Part shown: in pieces, positions 43,277-52,130 of the stretch | How positions within the stretch are numbered: position 1 is the first letter of the stretch | Layout: each line of letters begins with the position of its first letter | NCBI GenBank assembly: GCA_052161605.1 | Contig: CP197409.1 | Origin: JBKCUI01 sp052161605 | GTDB lineage: Bacteria > Planctomycetota > Planctomycetia > Pirellulales > Pirellulaceae | Reading direction: 5' to 3' (one strand) | Length of the DNA stretch: 64,000 nucleotides | Program-made: the position numbers and the translations under genes | Notes under the pieces: generated by a model | What the model saw: the letters and a program-made list of their open reading frames with translations, nothing else | Database searches by the model: none | What the model was told of the DNA's origin: nothing

Positions 43277-45235
43277 ATGTTGCCCACTGTCGAAACGATC
43301 ATACTTATCGGAAGCGTGTTGCTTTTGCTGGGGATACTCTCCAGTAAATTTTCTGCACGTATGGGGATGCCGGTTCTGGTCATGTTCCTCGGACTAGGAA
43401 TGCTAGCAGGTTCCGAAGGCATCGGCGGGATCATATTCGAGGATTACAGCCTTTCCTATGCGATCGGTACACTTGCCCTGGCTCTCATCTTGTTTAGTGG
43501 TGGATTATCAACACCCTATCATGCGGTGCGGGACGCCTGGAAACCAGCGTCTGTTCTTGCGACTGCCGGAGTCTTCGTCACAGCACTCATTACTGGATTA
43601 GCGGCTGCTTGGATATTGAAGATCGACCTAATGCAGGGTTTGCTCTTGGGCAGTATTGTTGGCTCAACCGATGCAGCCGCTGTGTTTTCAATACTCCGAA
43701 CCGGTGGAGTCCATTTACGTCGTCGACTCTCAGATACGTTAGAGGTGGAGAGCGGATCGAACGACCCGATGGCCATCTTTATGACGGTCGGGTTGATCCA
43801 GATTTTAACGGGTCAAGTTAGTTCTCCGCTAGGACTCTTGGGATTGCTGGTTTCTCAAATGGGGATCGGCCTCGTTGCGGGATTAGCTATTGGATACATT
43901 GCGGTCTGGGTCATTCGCAATATTCATCTCGATACAGCGGGCTTGTATCCTATCTTAGCGACCGCGTTCGGCTTGCTCTCGTTTGGGCTCGCTGCTGATT
44001 TAGGTGGCAGTGGTTTTTTATCTGTCTACATAACAGGGATGGTGATTGGTAACAAGAAAGTCGTGCTCCAGCGCGGCATTGAGATGTTTCACGATGCTGG
44101 GGCGTGGATGGCGCAGATCGTAATGTTTATCGTGCTGGGCTTGCTCAGCTTTCCCAGTCGGCTGCTGGCGGTTTGGTTGCCTGGCCTGGCGATTGCGGCC
44201 GTGCTACTGTTTTTCGCCCGACCTATCGCAGTCTTTCTGTGCTTGTGCCGTTCTCGATTTTCATTTCGAGAGCAGCTCTTTCTATCTTGGGTGGGGTTAA
44301 AAGGGGCCGTTCCGATCACCCTCGCGATCTTTCCGCTCCTCTCGAATATTGACAGCTCGATCAAGATTGAGAGCGCCAAGATTATTTTCGACGTTGTCTT
44401 CTTCGTGGTATTGGTTTCAGCGATCCTCCAAGGCTGGAGTTTACCATGGTTTGCACGTAAGTTAGGTTTGGAATCGCCAGCCAGAAAAATACCGGCCGTT
44501 ACACTTGAGATAAGCTCCTTGAAAGATGTCGAGGGAGATATCGTGGACTACTTTGTTGATCCAGAGTGTCGAGCCGCCGGCAAGATGATTCGTGAACTAG
44601 CCCTGCCGGAGGAGGTCGTCGTCGCTCTAATTGTTCACCACCAAAAAATCACCCTCCCGAAAGGAAGCTCAATAATCGAGCCAGGCGATCACGTCATCGT
44701 GGTGCTCCGGCCCCACGTGCGAGCGATGGTGGATCGGATCTTCTCTCGCCCCAGTGCTCGAGAAAAAGAAAAGTCCTGGCCGGTTTCTTCCGAGTTTCCT
44801 TTGCGAGCTGATATGACAGTCGGAGATCTAGAAGATTTTTACGATATCAAATTAGATGTGGAACGAGAAATTGGCCTTGGTGAGTGGCTACGTGTGCAGA
44901 TCAAGCGTGAGAGGCTTACCACGAATGAGTTTGTGGACAGGGCCGGGCTACGATTGAGAATAATCAGCTTGGATACGAGTGGAGTAATCAGTTTGGTAGG
45001 CATGACCTTTCTGCCCGTTGAGCAGCCAGTCTCAACTGCTGAATCTACCACCGCTGAATCTACCACCGCAGAATCTACCACCGCAGAATCTACCACCGCA
45101 GAATCTACCACCGCAGAATCTACCACCGCAGAATCTACCACCGAGGAATCCTCCACCGAGGAATCCTCCATCGAGGAATCCTCCATCGAGGAATCCTCCA
45201 CCGAGAAATCCTTAGATAAGACTGCCGAACTGTAG
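43277..45235 (+). CDS. Potassium/proton antiporter (CPA1, CvrA/NhaP2-like) with repeat tail
   Basis: 652 residues from ATG 43277, preceded by AGGAAAAAA; a start at 43217 would add 20 non-membrane residues. About 12 membrane segments (MLPTVETIILIGSVLLLLGI; LGSIVGSTDAAAVFSILRTG; VESGSNDPMAIFMTVG with the ND pair) are the CPA1 ion path. A cytoplasmic regulatory part follows (about 415-580) with an RCK_C/TrkA_C-type domain, as in NhaP2. The last ~65 residues are eleven copies of a pentapeptide of the form xxxES (TTAES, then STEES/SIEES). This acidic low-complexity tail is odd for the family. The 3' end overlaps the convergent cysteine desulfurase gene by 24 bases. Confidence 0.92.
   Translation: MLPTVETIILIGSVLLLLGILSSKFSARMGMPVLVMFLGLGMLAGSEGIGGIIFEDYSLSYAIGTLALALILFSGGLSTPYHAVRDAWKPASVLATAGVFVTALITGLAAAWILKIDLMQGLLLGSIVGSTDAAAVFSILRTGGVHLRRRLSDTLEVESGSNDPMAIFMTVGLIQILTGQVSSPLGLLGLLVSQMGIGLVAGLAIGYIAVWVIRNIHLDTAGLYPILATAFGLLSFGLAADLGGSGFLSVYITGMVIGNKKVVLQRGIEMFHDAGAWMAQIVMFIVLGLLSFPSRLLAVWLPGLAIAAVLLFFARPIAVFLCLCRSRFSFREQLFLSWVGLKGAVPITLAIFPLLSNIDSSIKIESAKIIFDVVFFVVLVSAILQGWSLPWFARKLGLESPARKIPAVTLEISSLKDVEGDIVDYFVDPECRAAGKMIRELALPEEVVVALIVHHQKITLPKGSSIIEPGDHVIVVLRPHVRAMVDRIFSRPSAREKEKSWPVSSEFPLRADMTVGDLEDFYDIKLDVEREIGLGEWLRVQIKRERLTTNEFVDRAGLRLRIISLDTSGVISLVGMTFLPVEQPVSTAESTTAESTTAESTTAESTTAESTTAESTTAESTTEESSTEESSIEESSIEESSTEKSLDKTAEL
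45041..45205 (+). repeat. 15-bp tandem repeat (11 copies) in the antiporter gene
   Basis: Seven copies of GAATCTACCACCGCW followed by four copies of GAATCCTCCAYCGAG. The repeat period is in phase with codons and encodes a pentapeptide array. Two repeat types suggest two rounds of amplification. Copy number probably varies between strains. Confidence 0.95.
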
Positions 45236-46399
45236 CGCGTTTTTACCAGCAGCGTTCGCTAAGCGATTCACGACGCCTCGTACGGTTTGAACAGCCTGTT
45301 TTACTTCGTCTAAGGTATTGTTGTGTGAAAAGCTGAATCGCAACCCGCCATTGACAACATCCATCGGCAATCCCATTGCGACTAGAACGTGTGACGGTTG
45401 ACTGGATCCGCTAGCACACGCCGATCCTGTGCTGCACGCCAGCCCCTCCAGATCTAAAGCGACCTGGATCGCTTGACGGTTCAATTCGGGAAAGGCGACA
45501 CTGCTCGTGTGCGGAAGTCGATTCGCGCTGGCTCCAACGATCATTGCGTTGGGAACGGATTCTAAGAGTAGAGTTTCAAACGTGTTTCTCAGCGAACTCA
45601 AGCAAGCCTTTCGGTTTTCAATATCAGAGAATCGTTCTACTGCATTAGCGAACGCGTCGGCAAGAACAGGTGGCTCTGTGCCGGGTCTCAAGCCGAGCTG
45701 TTGGAAGCCGCCAAAGAGTTGGGGGCCTATAGAAACCCCATTTTTCAACACCAAAGCACCGACACCTACGGGGCCATGCAGTTTATGAGCTGTGATCGTC
45801 ATGGCGTCCAGCCCGAGTTGTTCGAATTGAGTCGATTCTTTGCCCAGCATTTGAACCGCATCGCTATGAATCAGTACCCCATGTTCACGGCAGAGTTGGG
45901 CAGCCTGCTGGATCGGCTGAATCACACCCGTTTCGTTGTTTGCGGCCATAATCGAAACGAGTGCAATCGGATCGGAAGCTGCCCTCTCAAGCAATTGCTT
46001 CAGCAGCGACAGGTCAACGACTCCATCGCGACTAACGGGCAACCGGTGAACCACGCGGCCTTGGCTTTCGAGCTTCTCAGCCGCCCCGAGGACGCTCGGG
46101 TGTTCGATAGCGGATACAACAATCGCCCCGGGCTTTTGTTCTGCCAGTCCGAACACGGCGAGATTGTTCGCTTCCGTTCCACCACTTGTGAAGAGCAACT
46201 GGTCGGACGACATGCCCCGCGTGCACGCACCGATCTTGGCCAGGATTCGATCGCGAGCACCCTCGACAAGCTGTCGCGCGACGCGTCCGAACCGATGCTG
46301 GCTGCTGGGGTTGGCAAGTCCCTGCCGATACAGCTCGAGCATTCGCTCGGCGATGTTGGTATCGATCAGGCTGGTGGCGTTGTTGTCGAAGTAAATCAT
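45212..46399 (-). CDS. Cysteine desulfurase (NifS/IscS family)
   Basis: 395 residues from ATG 46399 (MIYFDNNAT); the longer GTG start adds a Cys-containing leader unlike homologues. PLP enzyme that removes sulfur from cysteine for Fe-S clusters or tRNA thiolation. Motifs: LLFTSGGTEANNLAVFGLAE, ITAHKLHGPVGVGALVLK (PLP-Lys206), and a catalytic-Cys loop ACSTGSACASGSS. The short loop resembles group I (NifS/IscS) enzymes. The gene is divergent from dnaB and not in an isc or suf operon here. Confidence 0.93.
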   Translation of the reverse strand: MIYFDNNATSLIDTNIAERMLELYRQGLANPSSQHRFGRVARQLVEGARDRILAKIGACTRGMSSDQLLFTSGGTEANNLAVFGLAEQKPGAIVVSAIEHPSVLGAAEKLESQGRVVHRLPVSRDGVVDLSLLKQLLERAASDPIALVSIMAANNETGVIQPIQQAAQLCREHGVLIHSDAVQMLGKESTQFEQLGLDAMTITAHKLHGPVGVGALVLKNGVSIGPQLFGGFQQLGLRPGTEPPVLADAFANAVERFSDIENRKACLSSLRNTFETLLLESVPNAMIVGASANRLPHTSSVAFPELNRQAIQVALDLEGLACSTGSACASGSSQPSHVLVAMGLPMDVVNGGLRFSFSHNNTLDEVKQAVQTVRGVVNRLANAAGKNALQFGSLI

Positions 46400-46714
46400 G
46401 AATAAAACCGACGCGACGGGGCTTTCCCCTTTTTGTTCTTGTTCGAGAGAATTGCGACAGGTGGGGCAGGCTGTTTCCACACGTTATAAGTACCGAATTT
46501 CCCGTTCTGGGCAATACAGGAAGTTTGACAGGAAATTCGAATTCAAGCCACTAAATGTCGCAAAAAACCATCTAAATCTTGCGCGTCTTCGCCAGCGGGG
46601 CTCCTTAGGCTAGAATGCGAGGCCGCGCTAACGATACCCGAATCAGAGGGTCGCCTAGGGAGGGATGGGCTGGAATCAGGCCGAACAGTTTAGACTCGCA
46701 GAGGTTTTCTACGG

Positions 46715-48181
46715 ATGGCAAAAAACAACAAGCGATTTGACCGCGATGGAGACAATCCTAAGAAGTCGCAGACACCACACATTCTCGATCGATCTCCCCC
46801 TTTTGATTTGGCGGCGGAATCTGGTGTGCTGGGTAGCTTGCTACTGAATCCCGACGTCGCCAACGAGCTGACCCTCGTTCTGCGAGACAGCGATTTTTAC
46901 GATGATGCCAATCGAAAAATCTACTCGGCCATGATCGAAATGTTCGACACGGGACGAAAGATCGACGTAACGCTGCTTGTCAGCGAGTTGAAAGCACGGG
47001 GCGATTTCGATTTGATCGGCGGTGCCGCTTATTTAGCGAAACTCGCCAATAGCGTGCCTAATGCGGCTCACGCTGTCTACTACGCGGAGATTGTGCGAAC
47101 CAAAGCGACTCTCAGACGCTTGATCGATGCCTCGACCACGATCTTGAACGAAGCCTACGACGAAACATTCGATGCCAAGGAGCTGGTGTCGCAAGCCGAG
47201 CAGCGGATCTTTCAAATCCAAGATGAACGCAACGCGAACTCGGCTGCTCAAGTCGGTGATGTTTTAAAGACCGCCATGGAGCGGATCGATTTGAGGATGC
47301 AAGGGGTGCAGCTCAATTCTGGGGTAATGACCCACTTTACCGATTTCGATGCCATGACAGGCGGGCTGCACGATGGTGAGCTTATTATTCTGGCAGCTCG
47401 TCCTAGTATGGGTAAGACGGCCTTTGCGATGAACATCGCCGAGCAAGTTGCCATGAGAGAGAACGCACCGGTTCTCTTCGTAAGCTTGGAAATGAACGCG
47501 GTGGAATTGGTGGACCGGCTCCTTTGTTCGGTCGCCAAGGTCAATGGCTCTCGATTGCGTGTAGGCACGATCTCGCAAGATGACCAAAAGCGATTGATCT
47601 CGAGCGCCGCAAAAATTGCAACTTCTCCGCTCTACATCGACGATGCCCCCAGTCGTACCGTCAGCGAAGTAGCCGCTGTCGCTCGTCGTATCACGCAACA
47701 AGAGCTTCGAAAGCCTAACGGTCGGAAGCTGGGGCTTATCGTCATCGACTATTTGCAGTTGCTCGAACCTGACAACCCAAAGGATCCTCGTCAGGAACAA
47801 GTGGCAAAGATTGCACGACGTCTCAAGATGCTCGCACGGGAACAAAAGGTCCCCATTCTGTGCTTGTCACAGCTCAACCGGCAGTCGGAAGAAGGCAAGG
47901 ACCACAAACCCAAGCTAAGCCATCTGCGAGAATCGGGAGCTATTGAGCAGGATGCCGACGTGGTTATGTTCGTTCACCGGGAGGGATACTATCATCGCGG
48001 CGAAGATGCCGAGCAGTACGCCGGTCAGGCGGAAATCATCATTGCCAAGCAACGAAACGGCCCGGTCGGTGACGTCGAGATGATCTGGGAAAAGGATTAC
48101 ACTCGCTTCCTCAACAAGGCCCCTGAACGTCACGAGGAATTCAGTGCCTACAGCGATTTCTCCACCCCCGGCGGGTACTAG
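46715..48181 (+). CDS. dnaB: Replicative DNA helicase DnaB
   Basis: 488 residues. Hexameric 5'-3' helicase that unwinds DNA at the replication fork. The N-terminal DnaG-interacting domain (AAESGVLGSLLLNPDVANEL) is followed by a RecA-like ATPase domain: AARPSMGKTAFAMNIAEQ Walker A (about 228-240), a LIVIDYLQLL Walker B, and SQLNRQSEEGKDHKPKLSHL motif. C-terminal QAEIIIAKQRNGPVGDVEMI is conserved. The start follows GGTTTTCTACGG. It has an extended basic leader (KNNKRFDRDGDNPKK). Confidence 0.96.
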   Translation: MAKNNKRFDRDGDNPKKSQTPHILDRSPPFDLAAESGVLGSLLLNPDVANELTLVLRDSDFYDDANRKIYSAMIEMFDTGRKIDVTLLVSELKARGDFDLIGGAAYLAKLANSVPNAAHAVYYAEIVRTKATLRRLIDASTTILNEAYDETFDAKELVSQAEQRIFQIQDERNANSAAQVGDVLKTAMERIDLRMQGVQLNSGVMTHFTDFDAMTGGLHDGELIILAARPSMGKTAFAMNIAEQVAMRENAPVLFVSLEMNAVELVDRLLCSVAKVNGSRLRVGTISQDDQKRLISSAAKIATSPLYIDDAPSRTVSEVAAVARRITQQELRKPNGRKLGLIVIDYLQLLEPDNPKDPRQEQVAKIARRLKMLAREQKVPILCLSQLNRQSEEGKDHKPKLSHLRESGAIEQDADVVMFVHREGYYHRGEDAEQYAGQAEIIIAKQRNGPVGDVEMIWEKDYTRFLNKAPERHEEFSAYSDFSTPGGY

Positions 48182-48242
48182 TTCCACGCTGGGCGGGAGT
48201 ATCCCGCTCTGATCGCCACCGCGCAAGCCGTGCGTAATGTAA

Positions 48243-48407
48243 GCGTAATGGCGCAAGCCATACGGTGTCTCCGGCAATGCGAAGCGAGCCGAATTGGCCT
48301 TTGGAGAAAGCGGGGGGAGCCAAAGGGAGACGGAGTTCACCGGTTGAACTGATGGGCGGTGAGGGTGCTGGAGCCCTACCGTACGTCTAGCGCCGTTACG
48401 CTACCAT
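48243..48407. repeat. Dispersed ~165-bp repeat, copy 1, between convergent genes
   Basis: Shares two blocks with 51903-52067 at the same spacing: a 45-base block around CTCCGGCAATGCGAAGCGA, and a 55-base block GATGGGCGGTGAGGGTGCTG...CTACCATT that is identical except for one base. The outer parts are partly inverted copies (CGTAATGGCGC against GCGCCGTTACG). It fills the gap between the dnaB and response-regulator 3' ends. Confidence 0.9.
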
Positions 48408-48488
48408 TGGCATCGCAACGCGATGTTGATCCGCGAGGCGGCTCCCGCGACAACATGAAAGATGGTCATTCCATCTGGAAAACTGCCG

Positions 48489-48923
48489 CTACTTGGTTTC
48501 TTCCATTTCGCGGATGTACGCTCTCAACCGCTCGAGCTCATCTTCGGTCCCCTTGAGCTTGAGCATGTTTTGAACCCGCTTGTGTAGCTCGAGCGAGTTG
48601 ACCGGCTTGGAAAGGAAGTCATCTGTTCCAGCCTCGACGGCTCGTTCGATATCTCCGAGTTCACTCAAAGCTGTTACCATCAGTATCATGATACAGGAGG
48701 TGGCTTTGTCAGACTTAAGCTTTCGACAGACCTCGAAACCATTCAGTTTTGGCATCATGACGTCGAGCAAGATCAAGTCCGGTCGAAAGGTCTGCACCTT
48801 GTCGAGCGTATCCTGCCCATCGACCGAAAACTCGGTTTCGCAATCAATCTTTGTAAGCAACGCTTCGAGCAACTCGCGGTTTTGCGCATTGTCGTCCGCA
48901 ATTAAAATTCTTGGAGTGGCCAC
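48489..48923 (-). CDS. Single-domain response regulator
   Basis: 144 residues, one receiver domain and a short coiled-coil tail (GTEDELERLRAYIREMEETK). Asp10-Asp11 form the acidic pocket, LILLDVMMPKLNG gives the phosphoacceptor Asp54, with Thr84 and Lys106 of the switch. No output domain, so it signals by protein contact. It starts 12 bases downstream of the glyA stop (36 bases including the overlap region) on the same strand; no histidine kinase is adjacent. Confidence 0.92.
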   Translation of the reverse strand: MATPRILIADDNAQNRELLEALLTKIDCETEFSVDGQDTLDKVQTFRPDLILLDVMMPKLNGFEVCRKLKSDKATSCIMILMVTALSELGDIERAVEAGTDDFLSKPVNSLELHKRVQNMLKLKGTEDELERLRAYIREMEETK

Positions 48924-48935
48924 GATTGGGAACCT

Positions 48936-50219
48936 TTAGACTGCGACGCAATGCGAAGAAGGGGATTCGGAAAGCAACGATGCTGGCACGGGAAATTGCA
49001 TAGCAAGCTGCTTGACTTCTGCACGGATGGCAGCCAGCTTGGTCGCATCGTCATGAGACTTGAGGGCCGAAACAATCCATCCACCGATTGCCTTGAACTC
49101 ATCAGTCCCCATTCCTCGGGTGGTCAGAGCTGGAGTGCCGATACGAATACCGCTCGGATCCATCGGTTTTCGTGTATCAAATGGGATCATGTTCATATTG
49201 ACCGTGATACCGCATTGATCAAGAGCCTTTTCTGCAATCTTTCCACCGATGCCAAAGCTGGTGACGTCGACCAGAACCAAATGATTGTCTGAGCCTCCGC
49301 TAATGAGCCGCAGTCCGCTTGCGATGAGCGTTTCGGCGAGCGTCTTGCAGTTCGCCACCACTTGCTTGCCGTACTCTTGGAAAGCCGGGGTCATCGCTTC
49401 GCCAAAACAAACCGCCTTGCCCGCGACCACGTGCATTAGCGGCCCACCTTGGATTCCAGGAAACACAGCACTATTGATTGGTTTCGCAAATTCTGACTTG
49501 CAAAGAATCAAGCCGCTGCGTGGACCGCGAAGGGTCTTGTGAGTCGTCGTCGTGACGTAATCTGCGTAGGGAACAGGTGAGTTATGTACTCCCGCTGCCA
49601 CCAAGCCTGCGTAGTGGGCCATGTCGACCATTAGCTTTGCTCCCACCTCCCGGGCGATCTCAGCAAACTTGTCGTGGAAAATTTCGCGTGGATACGCACT
49701 CGCTCCAGCCACGATCATCTTGGGCTTGTGTTCGCGAGCTAGTTTGGCGACTTGATCAAAGTCGATCCGATGGTTTACAGGGTCGACTCCATATGCAAAA
49801 AACTTGTAGAGTTTTCCGCTAATATTCAGGTGCATACCGTGCGTCAAGTGGCCGCCTTGGGCGAGGTCAAGCCCGAGAACGACATCTCCTGGGTTGAGAG
49901 CCGAGAGGTAAACTGCCATGTTGGCTTGGGAGCCAGAGTGAGGCTGCACGTTCGCATGCTCGGCACCAAACAGTTCCTTGGCTCGTTCGATCGCAATGGT
50001 TTCAACCGTGTCGACATGTTCGCAGCCGCCGTAGTATCGACGACCTGGATATCCCTCAGCGTATTTGTTGGTCAGCACGCTACCCACTGCTTGCATGACT
50101 GCGGCGCTGGTGTAGTTCTCGCTGGCGATCATTTCCAGCCCTTCCTGTTGGCGGACGGCTTCGCTCTCGACGGCTGCCCAAACAGCGGGGTCTTGGGTCT
50201 GAAGAATATTCATTTGCAA
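48936..50219 (-). CDS. glyA: Serine hydroxymethyltransferase
   Basis: 427 residues, normal length. Converts serine and tetrahydrofolate to glycine and methylene-THF using PLP. Motifs: LEMIASENYTSAAVMQAVGS, YAEGYPGRRYYGGCEHVDTV, ANVQPHSGSQANMAVYLSAL, VTTTTHKTLRGPRSGLILCK with the PLP-Lys, and the C-terminal IRIGTPALTTRGM. The start at 50219 fits homologues. Expected constitutive housekeeping gene. Confidence 0.96.
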   Translation of the reverse strand: MQMNILQTQDPAVWAAVESEAVRQQEGLEMIASENYTSAAVMQAVGSVLTNKYAEGYPGRRYYGGCEHVDTVETIAIERAKELFGAEHANVQPHSGSQANMAVYLSALNPGDVVLGLDLAQGGHLTHGMHLNISGKLYKFFAYGVDPVNHRIDFDQVAKLAREHKPKMIVAGASAYPREIFHDKFAEIAREVGAKLMVDMAHYAGLVAAGVHNSPVPYADYVTTTTHKTLRGPRSGLILCKSEFAKPINSAVFPGIQGGPLMHVVAGKAVCFGEAMTPAFQEYGKQVVANCKTLAETLIASGLRLISGGSDNHLVLVDVTSFGIGGKIAEKALDQCGITVNMNMIPFDTRKPMDPSGIRIGTPALTTRGMGTDEFKAIGGWIVSALKSHDDATKLAAIRAEVKQLAMQFPVPASLLSESPSSHCVAV

Positions 50220-50463
50220 AGGATGATTAGTTGTTGAAAAAAGACCATGAAAAAGGGCTTCCGGCCAATCGCCACAGTCGAGTTACTAAGCGGCCGGACA
50301 GCTGCGAAGATTGGTTTCCTACGAACGAAACTGTATTCTCTGTCGGATTCTTCACCCCGTCAACCGTCGGAATCGCGCGGGCGGGCTATCTCGGCATCAC
50401 AGCCCGCGAATTCGTCAAAAGTCCCACATCCGATTGCGCGGCAGAGTCGAACGATCACGATTG

Positions 50464-51369
50464 TCAATGCTCGCTCGCAAACTTCCGCGTGGCAACATTC
50501 GATATTGCCAATACTGCGGGATGTTTCACTTTGCGCTCTACGGAGAGAGCATAAAACTTCTCTTTGACTCGGGGGACTTTGGCGATGACCTCAACGTTGT
50601 ACATGGTCTCTACCTCCTTTCCGATCACACTCGCGACCGGGAAAATACCAGCTCCAACACTACCCATAATTTTTAACATGGCACTGTCTTGAAACTCGCC
50701 AACAATTTTTGGGCGGATGTCGTTTGCCTCGAACCAATAATCCAAGGAACGCCTGAGAATGGTGTTTTCCATGGGGAGCAACATGGGGGCTCCGTTCAAA
50801 GATTGGGGAAACTTGTCCCGCAATTTCTTTGCAAATTGCTTTGTTCCAACAAAAACCACGTCCGATTCCCCTAACAAGTGGGAGTACGCTTTGACTTTCA
50901 TGCTGGGATCGATAGGGGTGTCTGAAAGCACGACATCCAGTTTGTGAATGGCTAGATCAGCGATAAGTTTCGTTATATCTCCCTCCGAGCAGGAAAGCCG
51001 AATGTCTTCGGACATTTCCAGAGTCGGCGTCAGGAGTTGATAAGCCACCAGCTTAGGAAGCACATCCTTAATCCCCACCCGGAGCACCATTGGGCCGCCG
51101 ACCGGACGACCGTTGACCATGTCCAGCAGCTCTTGTCCGGTCGCAAAAATGTCGTCCGCATAGGCCTGAACCGCCACCCCCATGTCGGTTAAGGCTAAGC
51201 CACGCCCCGATTTGCGAAGCAGCTCGACCCCGAGCGATTTTTCTAAATCACGGAGCTGAATGCTTATGGTTGCGGGCGTAACATGCAAAATCTCGCTGGC
51301 TCTTGCGACCGAACCTTCACGAGCCACGACCCAAAAATACTGCAAATGATGGTAATTCAGCCAGTTCAC
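50464..51369 (-). CDS. LysR family regulator, NhaR-like
   Basis: 301 residues. N-terminal winged helix (WLNYHHLQYFWVVAREGSVA-RASEILHVTPATIS), typical of NhaR-like LysR members, then the periplasmic-binding-like effector domain (VLRVGIKDVLPKLVAYQLLT; LDVVLSDTPIDPSMKVKAYS). NhaR senses sodium to induce antiporters in E. coli; no nhaA is beside it here, though a K+/H+ antiporter is 6 kb away. It is divergent from the ribosome-binding-like gene with about 125 bases between the starts, so it may control that gene. Confidence 0.9.
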   Translation of the reverse strand: MNWLNYHHLQYFWVVAREGSVARASEILHVTPATISIQLRDLEKSLGVELLRKSGRGLALTDMGVAVQAYADDIFATGQELLDMVNGRPVGGPMVLRVGIKDVLPKLVAYQLLTPTLEMSEDIRLSCSEGDITKLIADLAIHKLDVVLSDTPIDPSMKVKAYSHLLGESDVVFVGTKQFAKKLRDKFPQSLNGAPMLLPMENTILRRSLDYWFEANDIRPKIVGEFQDSAMLKIMGSVGAGIFPVASVIGKEVETMYNVEVIAKVPRVKEKFYALSVERKVKHPAVLAISNVATRKFASEH

Positions 51370-51494
51370 CAGACTCTCTCTTTGTTAGCTTAAATCAAGT
51401 TTTCGTTGCTCAGGATTCAATTTGTTCTAGCTTTCTGGCAAGGGATAATCAAGTAACCGAACACGCCTTTCGCGAGAAATACAGGAGAAACCTG

Positions 51495-51833
51495 ATGCTA
51501 ATTCTGGTGCATGGAAACGGCTTTGAACTGGACTCTTTGTTAAGAAGACAGGTGCAATCCAAGATTGAATCGAGCATGTCTCGGTTTGAAAATCGCATTG
51601 GGACGGTCAAAGCTTACCTTGCCGATCTTAACGGCCCCAAGAACGGAATCGATAAATCCATTCGGCTCGTGATCGGTGTGCAGAAAAAACGAGCCGTCGT
51701 TCTGGATGAGAGGGGGGAGAACTGGCTCTCCATGCTGGATTCGGTCTCCGATCGAGCGTCCTATACGATCTCCAAACTGATTGCACGACATCGTCGGCAT
51801 CGCAAGCGATCCTCCGCTGCCTTGGACGACTAG
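51495..51833 (+). CDS. HPF/RaiA-like ribosome-associated protein
   Basis: 112 residues from ATG 51495, preceded by ACAGGAGAAACCTG. The longer frame from 51303 overlaps the divergent regulator. LILVHGNGFELDSLLRRQVQ, SKIESSMSRFENRIGTVKAY, RLVIGVQKKRAVVLDERGEN and WLSMLDSVSDRASYTISKL follow the layout of HPF/YfiA family proteins (beta-alpha-beta-beta-beta-alpha). It ends in a basic tail (ARHRRHRKRS). It lacks the long C-terminal dimer domain of long HPF. The family sits on the 30S subunit in stationary phase. Confidence 0.75.
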   Translation: MLILVHGNGFELDSLLRRQVQSKIESSMSRFENRIGTVKAYLADLNGPKNGIDKSIRLVIGVQKKRAVVLDERGENWLSMLDSVSDRASYTISKLIARHRRHRKRSSAALDD

Positions 51834-51902
51834 TTCTGCTGAGGCAATCGGCAGGTAGAAATCTATTGCTAGTGGTCGGAACGGCTTCGCACGCAAATAG
51901 GA

Positions 51903-52067
51903 GCGTCACGGCGTAAGCCGTACGGTATCTCTGGCAATGCGAAGCGAACCGAGGTCTCCTTCGGAGGCGAACCCCTAAACTACCGGGAGCGGCAGATTGC
52001 TGGCTGAGCTGATGGGCGGTGAGGGTGCTGGAGCCCTACCGTACGTCTGGCGCCGTTACGCTACCAT
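51903..52067. repeat. Dispersed ~165-bp repeat, copy 2, between convergent genes
   Basis: Same length and block structure as 48243-48407, and again between two convergent 3' ends. Inverted symmetry is seen between CGTACGGTA (51919) and TACCGTACG (52037). No ORF. The conserved position suggests a role as a bidirectional stop or a REP-type element tolerated only in such gaps. Confidence 0.9.
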
Positions 52068-52130
52068 TTTTATCGCTGCGCGATTGGGCCGAACAGTGAC
52101 TTCCGTGAACACGGTTTCGTACTTTCGCTG

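Noticed and set aside
45041..45205. 15-bp array as CRISPR or as an antisense gene (44839-45201 minus strand)
   Set aside because: The units touch without spacers and encode a pentapeptide of the antiporter; the antisense frame is open only because the repeat lacks stops.
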